DNA from: Alishewanella jeotgali KCTC 22429
GTDB lineage: Bacteria; Pseudomonadota; Gammaproteobacteria; Enterobacterales; Alteromonadaceae
DNA: 41,227 nt
Direction of reading: 5' to 3'
Assembly (NCBI RefSeq): GCF_000245735.1
Contig: NZ_AHTH01000036.1
Span: 1 to 41,227, forward strand
In this document: one piece after another, positions 7,455-15,460 of the stretch
Layout of the letters: the number at the start of each line of letters is the position of its first letter
How positions within the stretch are numbered: the stretch's first letter is position 1
The notes under the pieces: model-generated
What the model was told of the DNA's origin: nothing
The model's database searches: none
The model's input: the letters and a program-made list of their open reading frames with translations, nothing else
Made by a program: the position numbers and the translations under genes

Positions 7455-10247
7455 ATGAATCTGAGCGATCTACTCATAGCCGCGTTCGAAAAAGATGCTT
7501 TTTTGCATAAAAATTACGTGGACTTTGCCATCCATGTGATTGAGTCAACTCGATTATTCAGGAATGTACCGGTTGCCCCCAATTTGTTGAGTCAATCTGC
7601 TTCGAGGGTTTACGAATATGCACATTCAAATATTGAGATAACAGTGCTACAAAAATCGCTCTCAGCGTTATTTGAATATTACGCAGGGGCACAGAAAAAT
7701 ATCATCCCACCGCCAATACTGTTACCGGTTGAGGCGCCCGAACAGTTCTGGAATGAAACTCTGCCGGGTGTCAATTTATGCAACACTCTCATTGCTGCGG
7801 CATATCAAGGTGCTAAAAACGTCGATGAGGATGTCAGACTTATTTCTTTGTTAATCCTACTCGCCAGGCATTCGGGCATAGAAAATTTGCAGTCGATTAG
7901 AGCACTCATCTCAACACATTCCAATTATATTATTTTGGATTCTGAAATATGTATTTCAAAAGCGGATGAAAAATTATTTTTTCTCGATGGTATTTGCCTA
8001 TTTTTAATCAAAAAAATTTGTGAGCTGCGACAGCACGCAACGTCTGATAAGGATCTGAAGAAGCTGTTTAGAAAATGGTCAGATCATCTTGATTTTAGGT
8101 CAGATTTCGATTTCAACCACGCGTTAATGGCCGTTAACCTGATGACAAAACCCATTTTTTCACGGACGCTCGGCCAATTGGATCACGAGCTCAGTCTGCC
8201 CTCCTACATCTTTGCTCTAACGCAGATTCATCAAGCCGATGAACTTGATACACAACTGAAAACGAGGAAAGGCCGACTGAAAAAATTTGATATTGACGGA
8301 CTTCTGCCATCGCCGTCAGAAATGGCTTTCGAACATTACGGTTATTTTTGCTCAGATTTTGATAAAGAGGCGTTTGACGTGCTAAGTCTGACCCTAAATC
8401 GATTTCGAGCAGAGTCTACCAGAGAGCGGCACCAAGGGTCTGCATTTAAGTCAGCCTCCGTTAAACTTTATCAGTTGTTAGAGATGTCACGAACGCGCTG
8501 TAGCGCCATCACGTTTTTTTCTATTCATTACTGCGTAAAAATTTTTATTCACGGTACACCGTGGAAAGATCGGCTTCGAATTTCAACTGTACTTGAGTAC
8601 TCATCGCGCATTCAGAATTTTATTAATAATTGTTTTTGTGACGACAATCTCATTGCTCATGCACAAGAAAATCAAGGCGTGCTCAATGATTTAACTGATT
8701 ATGTAGCAGACGCGATCATTGGGATCACCTCCCCCAGTATTCAAAATACCATTTTGATTTTTCTTCAATTTCTGTATACCCACACCGCAGTAAAATTTTT
8801 TGATGAGACACGTCTTGAATATCGCGGGGCGGGTGCAATGCACGTGCGTTCGCATTACCTCGCTCCAGAAATCTTTGAGCACATCCTTGAAAACGTAGCA
8901 GAAAATTCAATTGAATCAATTTTTTCACATACTCTCTGGTTTCTAAGGCTTTGCTATTACCTGGGTCTGAGAAATTCAGAAGCTGAAGGGCTAAAAATCA
9001 TCGACATTTCAGATAGATGTATTTACGTTTCAAATGATGAATTGCGTAAATCCGGAGCAGGCTATCGCCGGGTATTTTTGTCATATATACCCCCCAGTTT
9101 GCACAATTCATTTAAAGCATTTTGCAAACGGCGCATCGATGAAGGGGGCGAGTTTTTATTTGAGCCCAGATTTATTAATTACTATCTGGATTCTGTCATG
9201 AAGGCTCTGAAAGCGGCCTCAGGTATAGATGATTTAGTGGTGCATTCGTTAAGACATTGTGCAGCAAATAACCAGCTGTGGATGTTATTCATCGCCGCGT
9301 TTTATCGATCTGATTTGATAACTAAATATTCATTTCTGAATCATGAGTTATTTTCAGAGTCGGCGCTAAAAAATATCAGAGAAGATTTCAGACGTGCTGG
9401 CCGAGAATTATCAATCATTACACCCATATTTGAAATTGTTTCAACATCATTGGGACACTGCTCCCCAGCTATTACCGCTGCAAGTTATTGGCATACATTA
9501 GGTCTGCTTGAGTTTGAAATAAATCCCATACGAGCATTTAATCCGGATGAGGAGTTTATCTCTGCGATATACGGAAATAACTACAAGTACGATTTTATTC
9601 ACTCAAATTTAAAGAACGGGTCAGTCCCATTTAAAAATTTAATTCATGGTTTTACGAATTGTAAAAAAGTGGGCAAGAAGAGCACTAAGCTACATTGCGC
9701 TGTCAATACTAAGAAGCACGTCACCTTCCTGACGTTTATAGATGAAGTGTTTGCCTTCATCGAATCGCCTGATAAGTGCGCAGGCGAATTAAAAAGTTTT
9801 CTGCAAAAAAATCTGCCCAGTTCCAAAAATCAGGAGATTAGCCAATATAAACGCACATGTTTTCTGAAATGTGCGGAAATGGCGAATGAGATAACGGTCA
9901 ATTCCAATGTGCGCAATGCATTTAAAGCAACGCAGCGAATGATCGAGGCTGACCGCATAACGGATGTCAGAACACTGCGGCATTTTCTGAAGGTCTTGAG
10001 TTTGACCTGTCCCTACCAATTTAAATTAATATTTTTTCATCATTCTGATGGGCAATTGCCTTTGCCGTGGCAAGAAGCAATTAATTATTACAGATTCAGT
10101 GAACTAATTAATTTAGAAGTCGGAGAAGCCAATTTTTTATCTCTCAAATTTTTAAAATCAAGTAGTGAAAAAGTTCTTGCATTCAAAGCGGTGGTTAAAT
10201 TTTTTAATCTGTATCTTGAGTTGATAGCCGGTGGTTCCAATGAATAA
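7455..10247 (+). CDS. gmtZ: very large tyrosine recombinase with complete catalytic set, GmtZ-like
   Basis: A 930-residue protein starting at ATG 7455, with an AGGA site in the preceding gene's end. The N-terminal 480 residues are unassigned. A tyrosine-recombinase catalytic domain follows: R506 (LGLRNSEAEGL), H597-S-L-R600-H601, L666-G-H668 and Y678 (TAASYWH). All expected active-site residues are present, 10 residues separating the last histidine and the tyrosine. About 250 residues follow the domain, far more than in ordinary integrases. It is probably the enzyme that cuts and joins DNA for this element, acting with the partner encoded just upstream. The stop overlaps the start of the next gene by eight bases, so all four genes form one transcription unit. 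The GmtZ name rests on order and size; that it is a tyrosine recombinase is seen directly. Confidence 0.65.
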   Translation: MNLSDLLIAAFEKDAFLHKNYVDFAIHVIESTRLFRNVPVAPNLLSQSASRVYEYAHSNIEITVLQKSLSALFEYYAGAQKNIIPPPILLPVEAPEQFWNETLPGVNLCNTLIAAAYQGAKNVDEDVRLISLLILLARHSGIENLQSIRALISTHSNYIILDSEICISKADEKLFFLDGICLFLIKKICELRQHATSDKDLKKLFRKWSDHLDFRSDFDFNHALMAVNLMTKPIFSRTLGQLDHELSLPSYIFALTQIHQADELDTQLKTRKGRLKKFDIDGLLPSPSEMAFEHYGYFCSDFDKEAFDVLSLTLNRFRAESTRERHQGSAFKSASVKLYQLLEMSRTRCSAITFFSIHYCVKIFIHGTPWKDRLRISTVLEYSSRIQNFINNCFCDDNLIAHAQENQGVLNDLTDYVADAIIGITSPSIQNTILIFLQFLYTHTAVKFFDETRLEYRGAGAMHVRSHYLAPEIFEHILENVAENSIESIFSHTLWFLRLCYYLGLRNSEAEGLKIIDISDRCIYVSNDELRKSGAGYRRVFLSYIPPSLHNSFKAFCKRRIDEGGEFLFEPRFINYYLDSVMKALKAASGIDDLVVHSLRHCAANNQLWMLFIAAFYRSDLITKYSFLNHELFSESALKNIREDFRRAGRELSIITPIFEIVSTSLGHCSPAITAASYWHTLGLLEFEINPIRAFNPDEEFISAIYGNNYKYDFIHSNLKNGSVPFKNLIHGFTNCKKVGKKSTKLHCAVNTKKHVTFLTFIDEVFAFIESPDKCAGELKSFLQKNLPSSKNQEISQYKRTCFLKCAEMANEITVNSNVRNAFKATQRMIEADRITDVRTLRHFLKVLSLTCPYQFKLIFFHHSDGQLPLPWQEAINYYRFSELINLEVGEANFLSLKFLKSSSEKVLAFKAVVKFFNLYLELIAGGSNE

Positions 10248-11460
10248 AATATATGTGACAGGTTTTTTATTAAATGTTCTGGTTAAAGCTCTGTGTGGTA
10301 CCACAGGAAAGGCAAATTGCTTTTTTGGACGAAACACTGAGCTGTTAATGTATACAAAACATGGTAGCGATATTCTCACTGTCAAGTCTCGATCAGATAT
10401 GGGGCCCGGGAAAGTTTTCTGTAATTTACCCTGTGTTAAAGTTCCTGATTTTGAATCGAATTTTACAATTAGTATCGAATCGCTGAGGATTGGTTTAGAT
10501 AAAATTGGGAATCGGGATGCATACAATGTTAGTGGCTGTTTTGAATTTGACTCAGACGGTAATATCAATTTTTTTTCAGCGATTAATAACCAGTTTTTTA
10601 ATGACGAGAAATTATTCGATGATGTGAGAGGGCATTCCCCCTACAAAATTAATGTCGATGAATATGCATCATCTATAGAATATGTATCCGGAGAATTTGC
10701 CGTAGGCGATTTTAAATTTCCAGTGCATGGTGAACTGGTCACGAAATTAGAGCAAGTGTATGCGATTGCAAAGCTGGTCAATAAATCTTCGAAGCCAGTT
10801 ATTTTATTTCATTTTTCTTCGAAGGGTCTGACATTGAGATTGCAATCTTTCGCGGTCAACGCGTCTGTAAAGTTGCTTGAAAGAGATTTTGAAAAAGATG
10901 AGCTCAGGGCAGTGAGTATAGATTCATTTCAATGCCTAAAAGACGTACTTGCAGGTTTTAAAACAGCATCTAGCCATAATTGCTTTGTACTGGTGACTGA
11001 GAACTGGTTTGCAATTGAATATTCTCGCTTTTATGTTCAAATTCCGCTGATATGTTTGTCTGAGATTTATTTAGATAAGGGGCAGCAAACTTTTTCAGGC
11101 GGTGAAGTGGAATTTTGCAATCGAGGTCTGATGCAATTTATTGGAGAATTGAAAATCTCAAAGGCATTATCAGATGAGTTTGCAAAACTGCATTTTAAAG
11201 ATAATGTTTTACACGGATTTTCTGTCACAGAAATAAACTCATCTAAAGATCTCATCAATGCCCAGAATCATGTTGATGTTGATAGTGCGCCTTTTGTAGT
11301 GCGCCGCGATATTTTCGAAAAAGGACTGCAATTGTTTGGCCCAAAAACGATTTTAGTTGCAGGTTTAGAAAGGGAGTCTGAAGTTCTGAAATTTTCGTCA
11401 CGTTCAGCGGATTGCTATCTAATTATTAAAAAAATTCAGACCGATGAGGAAGACTGGTAA
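10240..11460 (+). CDS. operon-linked protein with sliding-clamp-like sequence pattern
   Basis: A 406-residue protein from ATG 10240, with GGTGG five bases upstream; an in-frame GTG at 10231 is the alternative. I do not recognise it as a named family. Its pattern suggests the DnaN/PCNA sliding-clamp fold, with three units each starting with a helix and followed by strand pairs. These are about 1-125 (FLLNVLVKALCG...TELLMYTKHGSDILTV), about 165-280 (LVTKLEQVYAIAKLVN, then KPVILFHFSSKGLTLRLQ, then NCFVLVTENWFAIEYSRF) and about 285-400 (NRGLMQFIGELKISKALSDE, LHFKDNVLHGFSV, then VLKFSSRSADCYLIIKK). E. coli DnaN has 366 residues, so the length is compatible. There is no signal peptide. It overlaps the recombinase gene by eight bases, so it is co-expressed with the mobile-element machinery. 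This is a fold guess from hydrophobic pattern only. Confidence 0.5.
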   Translation: MNKIYVTGFLLNVLVKALCGTTGKANCFFGRNTELLMYTKHGSDILTVKSRSDMGPGKVFCNLPCVKVPDFESNFTISIESLRIGLDKIGNRDAYNVSGCFEFDSDGNINFFSAINNQFFNDEKLFDDVRGHSPYKINVDEYASSIEYVSGEFAVGDFKFPVHGELVTKLEQVYAIAKLVNKSSKPVILFHFSSKGLTLRLQSFAVNASVKLLERDFEKDELRAVSIDSFQCLKDVLAGFKTASSHNCFVLVTENWFAIEYSRFYVQIPLICLSEIYLDKGQQTFSGGEVEFCNRGLMQFIGELKISKALSDEFAKLHFKDNVLHGFSVTEINSSKDLINAQNHVDVDSAPFVVRRDIFEKGLQLFGPKTILVAGLERESEVLKFSSRSADCYLIIKKIQTDEEDW

Positions 11461-11477
11461 CGGAACGACCAGTCTGA

Positions 11478-11594
11478 ACTAGTTCAGAGCTTGCTGCTGA
11501 AGTTGCGCGTTTGAAGCGTCAATTGGCTGAGCAGGCAGAGGATTTGGCCATCTTAAAAAAGGCGGCCACCTACTTCGCGAAGAACCAAAAGTAG
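11478..11594 (+). pseudogene. IS3-family OrfA C-terminal relic
   Basis: From 11481 the frame reads SSELAAEVARLKRQLAEQ and then EDLAILKKAATYFAKNQK, ending at a TAG at 11592-11594. This is the leucine-zipper tail and AYFA-type ending of an IS3-family OrfA protein. The N-terminal helix-turn-helix and all of OrfB are missing, and a stop precedes the fragment at 11475. It begins about 18 bases after the clamp-like gene, so an IS insertion or deletion probably marks the right edge of the recombinase operon. Confidence 0.75.
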
Positions 11595-12324
11595 CCCGGT
11601 TTGAGTGATGATCCAATGGTTAGAATGAACTCAGATCATAAAATAGTACACTTTAGCAACTTGGACAGACAACTTATCTGCAGTCGGCAAGATTGTCTTT
11701 TTTATTTGTTCAATAATCCTTGCGAAAGTGCCTCTGGCAATCCAAGAGCCTGACCAAAGTGTAAGATATTTTGTTTTCTTAACTCTCCAAAATGAGCTGC
11801 CGTTCCCATTTATTGTTAATGGCACTTAATTTACCACCACAGTACAAAGGTTCCTTACTACGTGTTGCAAATTAATCGCACCATCACTCCATGGATAGTC
11901 CCAGTTCGTCGGATAGTGGCTTTGTGCCAATAGCAGAAATTCACTGAGATTCGATTAAATCGGAGCTTTTCACTGAAAGCGGACATTGCGGCGACCGAAT
12001 ATACCGAGGCTCTCGAAATTTTCGTGAAGTTCTCGCCTTGCCAACTCGTAAAAAAGAAATTTTGAAGACACCCAAGCATTTTCAAATGTGATGAACTGGA
12101 ATTTCTATCCATGCTTAGCTGCCAACAGAATGATTAGCTGAACAGGTAGACAAAGTTTGATAACATAAGCCCATATTTACCAAAACAGGATGGATACCCC
12201 CGATGTAGTTCACTGTGTTCTCACTTACTATCAATAAAAGCTCAGGTGCTTTTTGTGGTTGCGCCCTGCTTTTGTTTATGAGGCTTCGCTCGTGAGTCGC
12301 AGTTGTTGCAGCTGGTTGGTTTTT
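11595..12324. other. gene-free spacer between the recombinase block and sulP
   Basis: No convincing gene is seen. The short open frames have no ribosome binding site or motif. Around 11925-11995 the sequence has fragments resembling the dispersed repeat (GTGCCAATAGCAGAAATTC and GAAAGCGGACATT) but is degraded. It is most likely decayed mobile DNA. Confidence 0.4.
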
Positions 12325-12343
12325 CAGATCACTTGGTGATCTG
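12325..12343. promoter_or_regulatory. perfect inverted repeat upstream of sulP
   Basis: CAGATCAC at 12325-12332 and GTGATCTG at 12336-12343 form a perfect 8-bp dyad with a 3-base spacer, ending 11 bases before the ATG at 12355. It could be an operator or an RNA hairpin that masks or positions the translation start. Confidence 0.45.
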
Positions 12344-12354
12344 CTGTTTTGGAA

Positions 12355-13836
12355 ATGAATATGTTGAATTCCCTTCGGCAGCATTGGCTGTCTAATGTCC
12401 GTGCGGATGTGTTATCCGCAATCGTTGTCGCACTCGCCCTTATTCCAGAGGCTATTGCCTTTTCGATTATTGCCGGGGTAGACCCAAAAGTTGGTTTATA
12501 CGCCTCCTTTGCCATTGCCGTGATCACGGCGTTTGCCGGTGGCCGTCCGGCGATGATTTCTGCGGCGACCGGCGCGATGGCGCTGTTGATGATCACCTTG
12601 GTCAAAGAGCATGGTTTGCAGTATTTATTGGCTGCCACGCTGCTCTGTGGCGTGCTGCAAATTCTGTTTGGTGTGCTGAAACTGGGTGAGCTGATGCGTT
12701 TTGTATCGCGCTCGGTCGTGACGGGGTTTGTCAATGCACTGGCTATTTTGATTTTTCTGGCGCAGCTCCCAGAGCTGACCAATGTCACTTGGCTTGTTTA
12801 TGCAATGACTGCTGCCGGTTTAGGCATTATTTACCTGTTGCCGCTGGTAACCAAAGCTGTGCCATCACCGCTGGTGTGTATTTTGGTGCTCACCGGTATC
12901 GCACTGTATTTTGGCATTGATGTGCGCACTGTGTCCGATATGGGCGAGCTGCCTGATAGCCTGCCCGTGTTTTTATGGCCAGAAGTGCCGCTGACTTTTG
13001 AAACCCTGCAAATTATCTTCCCTTATTCGCTGGCGTTGGCACTGGTCGGTCTGCTCGAATCACTGATGACCGCCACAATTGTTGATGATTTAACCGATAC
13101 CAACAGTAATAAAAACCGTGAGTGTGTTGGGCAAGGCATTGCCAACATTGGCTCAGGTTTAATCGGTGGCATGGCCGGTTGCGCCATGATTGGCCAGTCG
13201 ATGATTAACGTCAAATCTGGTGGTCGCACCCGTTTGTCGACGCTGTTGGCCGGTGTGTTGTTGTTGTGTTTTGCCGTATTCTTAGGTGATTGGGTCGGCC
13301 ATATTCCGATGGCGGCGCTGGTTGCCGTGATGATTATGGTTTCTATTAGCACGTTCAACTGGCAGTCGGTCAAAGACATGCGGACCAATCCGAAAAGCTC
13401 CAGCATTGTGATGCTTTCGACGGTCGCAGTGGTAGTGTACAGCCACAATCTGGCGCTGGGTGTGTTTGTGGGCGTATTAATGAGTGCGCTGTTTTTTGCC
13501 AATAAAATTGGCCAGTTGCTGGCCATTGAGGCTGCTGTAACCGCCGATGGACAATGCCGTATTTACACTGTCACCGGCCAGGTGTTTTTCACTTCTGCTG
13601 AACCCTTTGTGCAAAGCTTTGATTTCGGTGAAACCTTGCCCAAGGTGCGGATTGATTTAACCCACGCTCATTTTTGGGACATCACCGCGGTCAGTTCACT
13701 GGATAAAGTCGTCTTGAAACTGCGCCGCCAAGGCATTGAAGTCGAGGTAATTGGGCTAAACGAAGCAAGCGCCACCTTGGTGGATAAATTTGCTATTCAC
13801 AACAAACCGGATGCGATTGAACGACTGATACATTAA
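12355..13836 (+). CDS. SulP-family inorganic anion transporter
   Basis: An inner-membrane permease of about 493 residues. The sulfate-permease core begins immediately ([20 protein letters not shown], then [13 protein letters not shown]). A series of hydrophobic helices follows up to about residue 390, with the conserved [19 protein letters not shown] region near 255-275. The C-terminal 100 residues form a short STAS domain ([20 protein letters not shown], then [20 protein letters not shown]). The family moves sulfate, bicarbonate or other oxyanions with H+ or Na+; the substrate cannot be read here. Starts at 12349 (TTG) and 12361 (ATG) are also possible, and all give the same protein apart from a few residues. 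It is monocistronic and followed by a hairpin. It has no clear functional link to the metal genes downstream. Confidence 0.88.
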   Translation: MNMLNSLRQHWLSNVRADVLSAIVVALALIPEAIAFSIIAGVDPKVGLYASFAIAVITAFAGGRPAMISAATGAMALLMITLVKEHGLQYLLAATLLCGVLQILFGVLKLGELMRFVSRSVVTGFVNALAILIFLAQLPELTNVTWLVYAMTAAGLGIIYLLPLVTKAVPSPLVCILVLTGIALYFGIDVRTVSDMGELPDSLPVFLWPEVPLTFETLQIIFPYSLALALVGLLESLMTATIVDDLTDTNSNKNRECVGQGIANIGSGLIGGMAGCAMIGQSMINVKSGGRTRLSTLLAGVLLLCFAVFLGDWVGHIPMAALVAVMIMVSISTFNWQSVKDMRTNPKSSSIVMLSTVAVVVYSHNLALGVFVGVLMSALFFANKIGQLLAIEAAVTADGQCRIYTVTGQVFFTSAEPFVQSFDFGETLPKVRIDLTHAHFWDITAVSSLDKVVLKLRRQGIEVEVIGLNEASATLVDKFAIHNKPDAIERLIH

Positions 13837-13867
13837 CTGATGCATCATAGATAGTGCCGTGTGTAAC

Positions 13868-13899
13868 CCATCCTGCTTCGGATTAACGTAGCAGGATGG
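13868..13899. terminator. hairpin after sulP, terminator-like
   Basis: CCATCCTGCT (13868-13877) pairs perfectly with AGCAGGATGG (13890-13899) around a 12-base loop, 29 bases after the sulP stop. There is no T-run, so it may be an inefficient terminator or an mRNA 3'-end stabiliser. Confidence 0.5.
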
Positions 13900-14250
13900 T
13901 ATCCTGCACAGTGCCACCCTGATGCACGCCGCCTACATTGCTTTGGGCCGTCGATTAGATTGTCTTGATATTCCTGTTCTAAATCGCAACAGCAAAACGG
14001 CACCTTGACTTCACTTTGCTTGTTTCATAAACAGTCCGAAAGTCTCTCTTAAAGCACATTGCTTGGAATGTAGTGACACATTGAATTAGACCATCTAATT
14101 AGAGATAACACTCAGGGCTCTCGAAAAATCGAATGTCTGCAATTAAGGCAAAGCGGACATTTATTTTTTGAAAATCGGCTGTTCTAAAGTCCAAATTTCC
14201 TCATAACTGACTGTCGGGTTGGATTGGAACCTCTCGGCTCAACTGTCAGA
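13900..14250. other. spacer between sulP and the truncated copS
   Basis: No gene is seen. A fragment AAAGCGGACATT at about 14150 resembles the end of the dispersed repeat. The boundary of the copper island, where copS is cut off, lies near 14250-14285. Confidence 0.35.
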
Positions 14251-14457
14251 TCAGATATGAGCCACTACAGCCGGTACGGTCGCGAGGAGGTATTGCAACG
14301 CCTGAACTACTGAATTGAGCTCATCCACATCCTGCTGGACGAAATGATTATTGATAGAGCGCTCCATCATCCAGCCAAAGGTGAGGAGAACAGCGGTTAT
14401 CACAGCGCCAATGGAGACGGTGAGTCTAACGACCAGAGATGGCGGGCGTCTTTTCAT
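14251..14457 (-). pseudogene. copS: truncated heavy-metal sensor kinase CopS (N-terminus only)
   Basis: Only 68 codons remain: a cytoplasmic start (MKRRPPSLVVRLTVSIG), one transmembrane helix (AVITAVLLTFGWMM) and the first part of the periplasmic sensor (RSINNHFVQQDVDELNSVVQ). The intact kinase at 30886-32289 has the equivalent [20 protein letters not shown] after its first helix. Periplasmic remainder, HAMP, HisKA and ATPase domains are all lost, and an unrelated tail ends the frame. It follows copR by three bases in the same operon. Without a kinase, this copR must depend on another sensor. Confidence 0.8.
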
Positions 14458-14460
14458 GGG

Positions 14461-15144
14461 CTAGCCTGGCTGTGTCACGTCAAGCATATAACCCATGCCG
14501 CGTACGGTATGAATCAGCTTTGGTTCAAAATCATCATCGATCTTCGCGCGCAGCCGCCGGATAGCAACATCGATGACATTGGTGTCACTGTCAAAATTCA
14601 TGTCCCACACCTGGGAAGCGATCAATGAGCGTGGTAACACTTCTCCTTGGCGCCGCACAAGGAGTTCAAGTAGGGTGAACTCCTTGTTGGTCAAGTTGAT
14701 ACTCACGCCATGTCGCTGTGCGCGACGGCGAGGTATATCCAGCATCAGGTCAGCCACCTGGAGTTGATCCTGAAAAACCGGCGCAGCACCGCGCCGTAAC
14801 AATGTACGTACTCGTGCCAGCAGCTCCGAAAAGGCAAAAGGCTTGACCAGATAGTCGTCCGCTCCCAATTCCAGACCCTTGACCCGGTCTTCTACACTGT
14901 CCCTTGCGGTGAGAAATAACACAGGCGTGATGGAACTGGCCTCTCTCAATGACTGCATAATTCGCCAGCCATCCACATCAGGCAGCATTACATCAAGGAC
15001 AATCAAGTTATACGAGCCGGTAATCGCCAGGTGGTGACCATCGAGCCCGGTCCGGGCGAGATCTACCACAAAGCCGGATTCCATGAAGCCCTGCCGGATA
15101 TAATCCCCAGTTTTTACTTCATCTTCTACGATGAGAATCTTCAT
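14461..15144 (-). CDS. copR: CopR/CusR-type heavy-metal response regulator (left copy)
   Basis: A 227-residue OmpR/PhoB-family regulator. The receiver domain starts [20 protein letters not shown], with the phospho-acceptor Asp in [12 protein letters not shown] (about residue 51) and K in [20 protein letters not shown]. The C-terminal winged helix ([20 protein letters not shown] to [15 protein letters not shown]) binds DNA. It should activate copper-resistance promoters; the divergent copper ATPase lies 316 bases away across two predicted CopR boxes. It closely resembles the second regulator at 30219-30905: both contain [20 protein letters not shown]. Its own kinase gene is truncated, so activation by the other CopS is the likely route (inference). 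Confidence 0.92.
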   Translation of the reverse strand: MKILIVEDEVKTGDYIRQGFMESGFVVDLARTGLDGHHLAITGSYNLIVLDVMLPDVDGWRIMQSLREASSITPVLFLTARDSVEDRVKGLELGADDYLVKPFAFSELLARVRTLLRRGAAPVFQDQLQVADLMLDIPRRRAQRHGVSINLTNKEFTLLELLVRRQGEVLPRSLIASQVWDMNFDSDTNVIDVAIRRLRAKIDDDFEPKLIHTVRGMGYMLDVTQPG

Positions 15145-15245
15145 CGTTCCACTCCGCTCTACAGTTCAGGCCAAGGAAGCCAGTCCATTTCATTGTCGTC
15201 AATATCAATTTTATAGTCTGAAATCTGCCCACAACATGACCAGAA

Positions 15246-15265
15246 AATGACAAATATGTAATGTT
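15246..15265. promoter_or_regulatory. predicted CopR box 1
   Basis: AATGACAAATATGTAATGTT fits the imperfect dyad TGACAAA-N-TTGTAAT seen again at 15315 and 30133, each beside copper genes. It resembles the CusR/CopR box known from enterobacteria. It lies 102 bases upstream of the left copR start. Confidence 0.6.
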
Positions 15266-15314
15266 GGTGGCCGGAAGCTAGGTTATATCGGTGAGAAAAG
15301 CGTTGTTCGCATAA

Positions 15315-15335
15315 CATGACTAAAATGTAATGCTT
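15315..15335. promoter_or_regulatory. predicted CopR box 2
   Basis: CATGACTAAAATGTAATGCT (start 15315) repeats the motif of box 1 at about 69 bases spacing. It sits about 125 bases before the ATG of the P-type ATPase gene, where an activator for that gene would bind. The bases from 15380 to 15460 contain a GCCGC/GCGGC hairpin and an in-frame upstream ATG without a ribosome binding site. Confidence 0.6.
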
Positions 15336-15460
15336 GCGGGAGCAGCCTGGTCATCTTTAACTAATAAGTTTATGGTATCATGATTCATGTAATCTCCTCC
15401 TTTAAGAAGCCGCAAAAAACGCGGCGCAAACTGCCTGCTTATTTGAAAAGGTGCTTATCC

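Noticed and set aside
11631..11825. Minus-strand 64-codon frame in the spacer before sulP
   Set aside because: No ribosome site, no neighbouring partner and no motif; more likely chance in decayed DNA.
12324..12788. Minus-strand frame opposite the start of sulP
   Set aside because: It is a shadow of the SulP transmembrane coding region.
15380..15460. Upstream ATG extending the copper ATPase by 27 residues
   Set aside because: No ribosome site before it, whereas ATG 15461 has AAAAGGTG. The extension is not like any P1B N-terminus.
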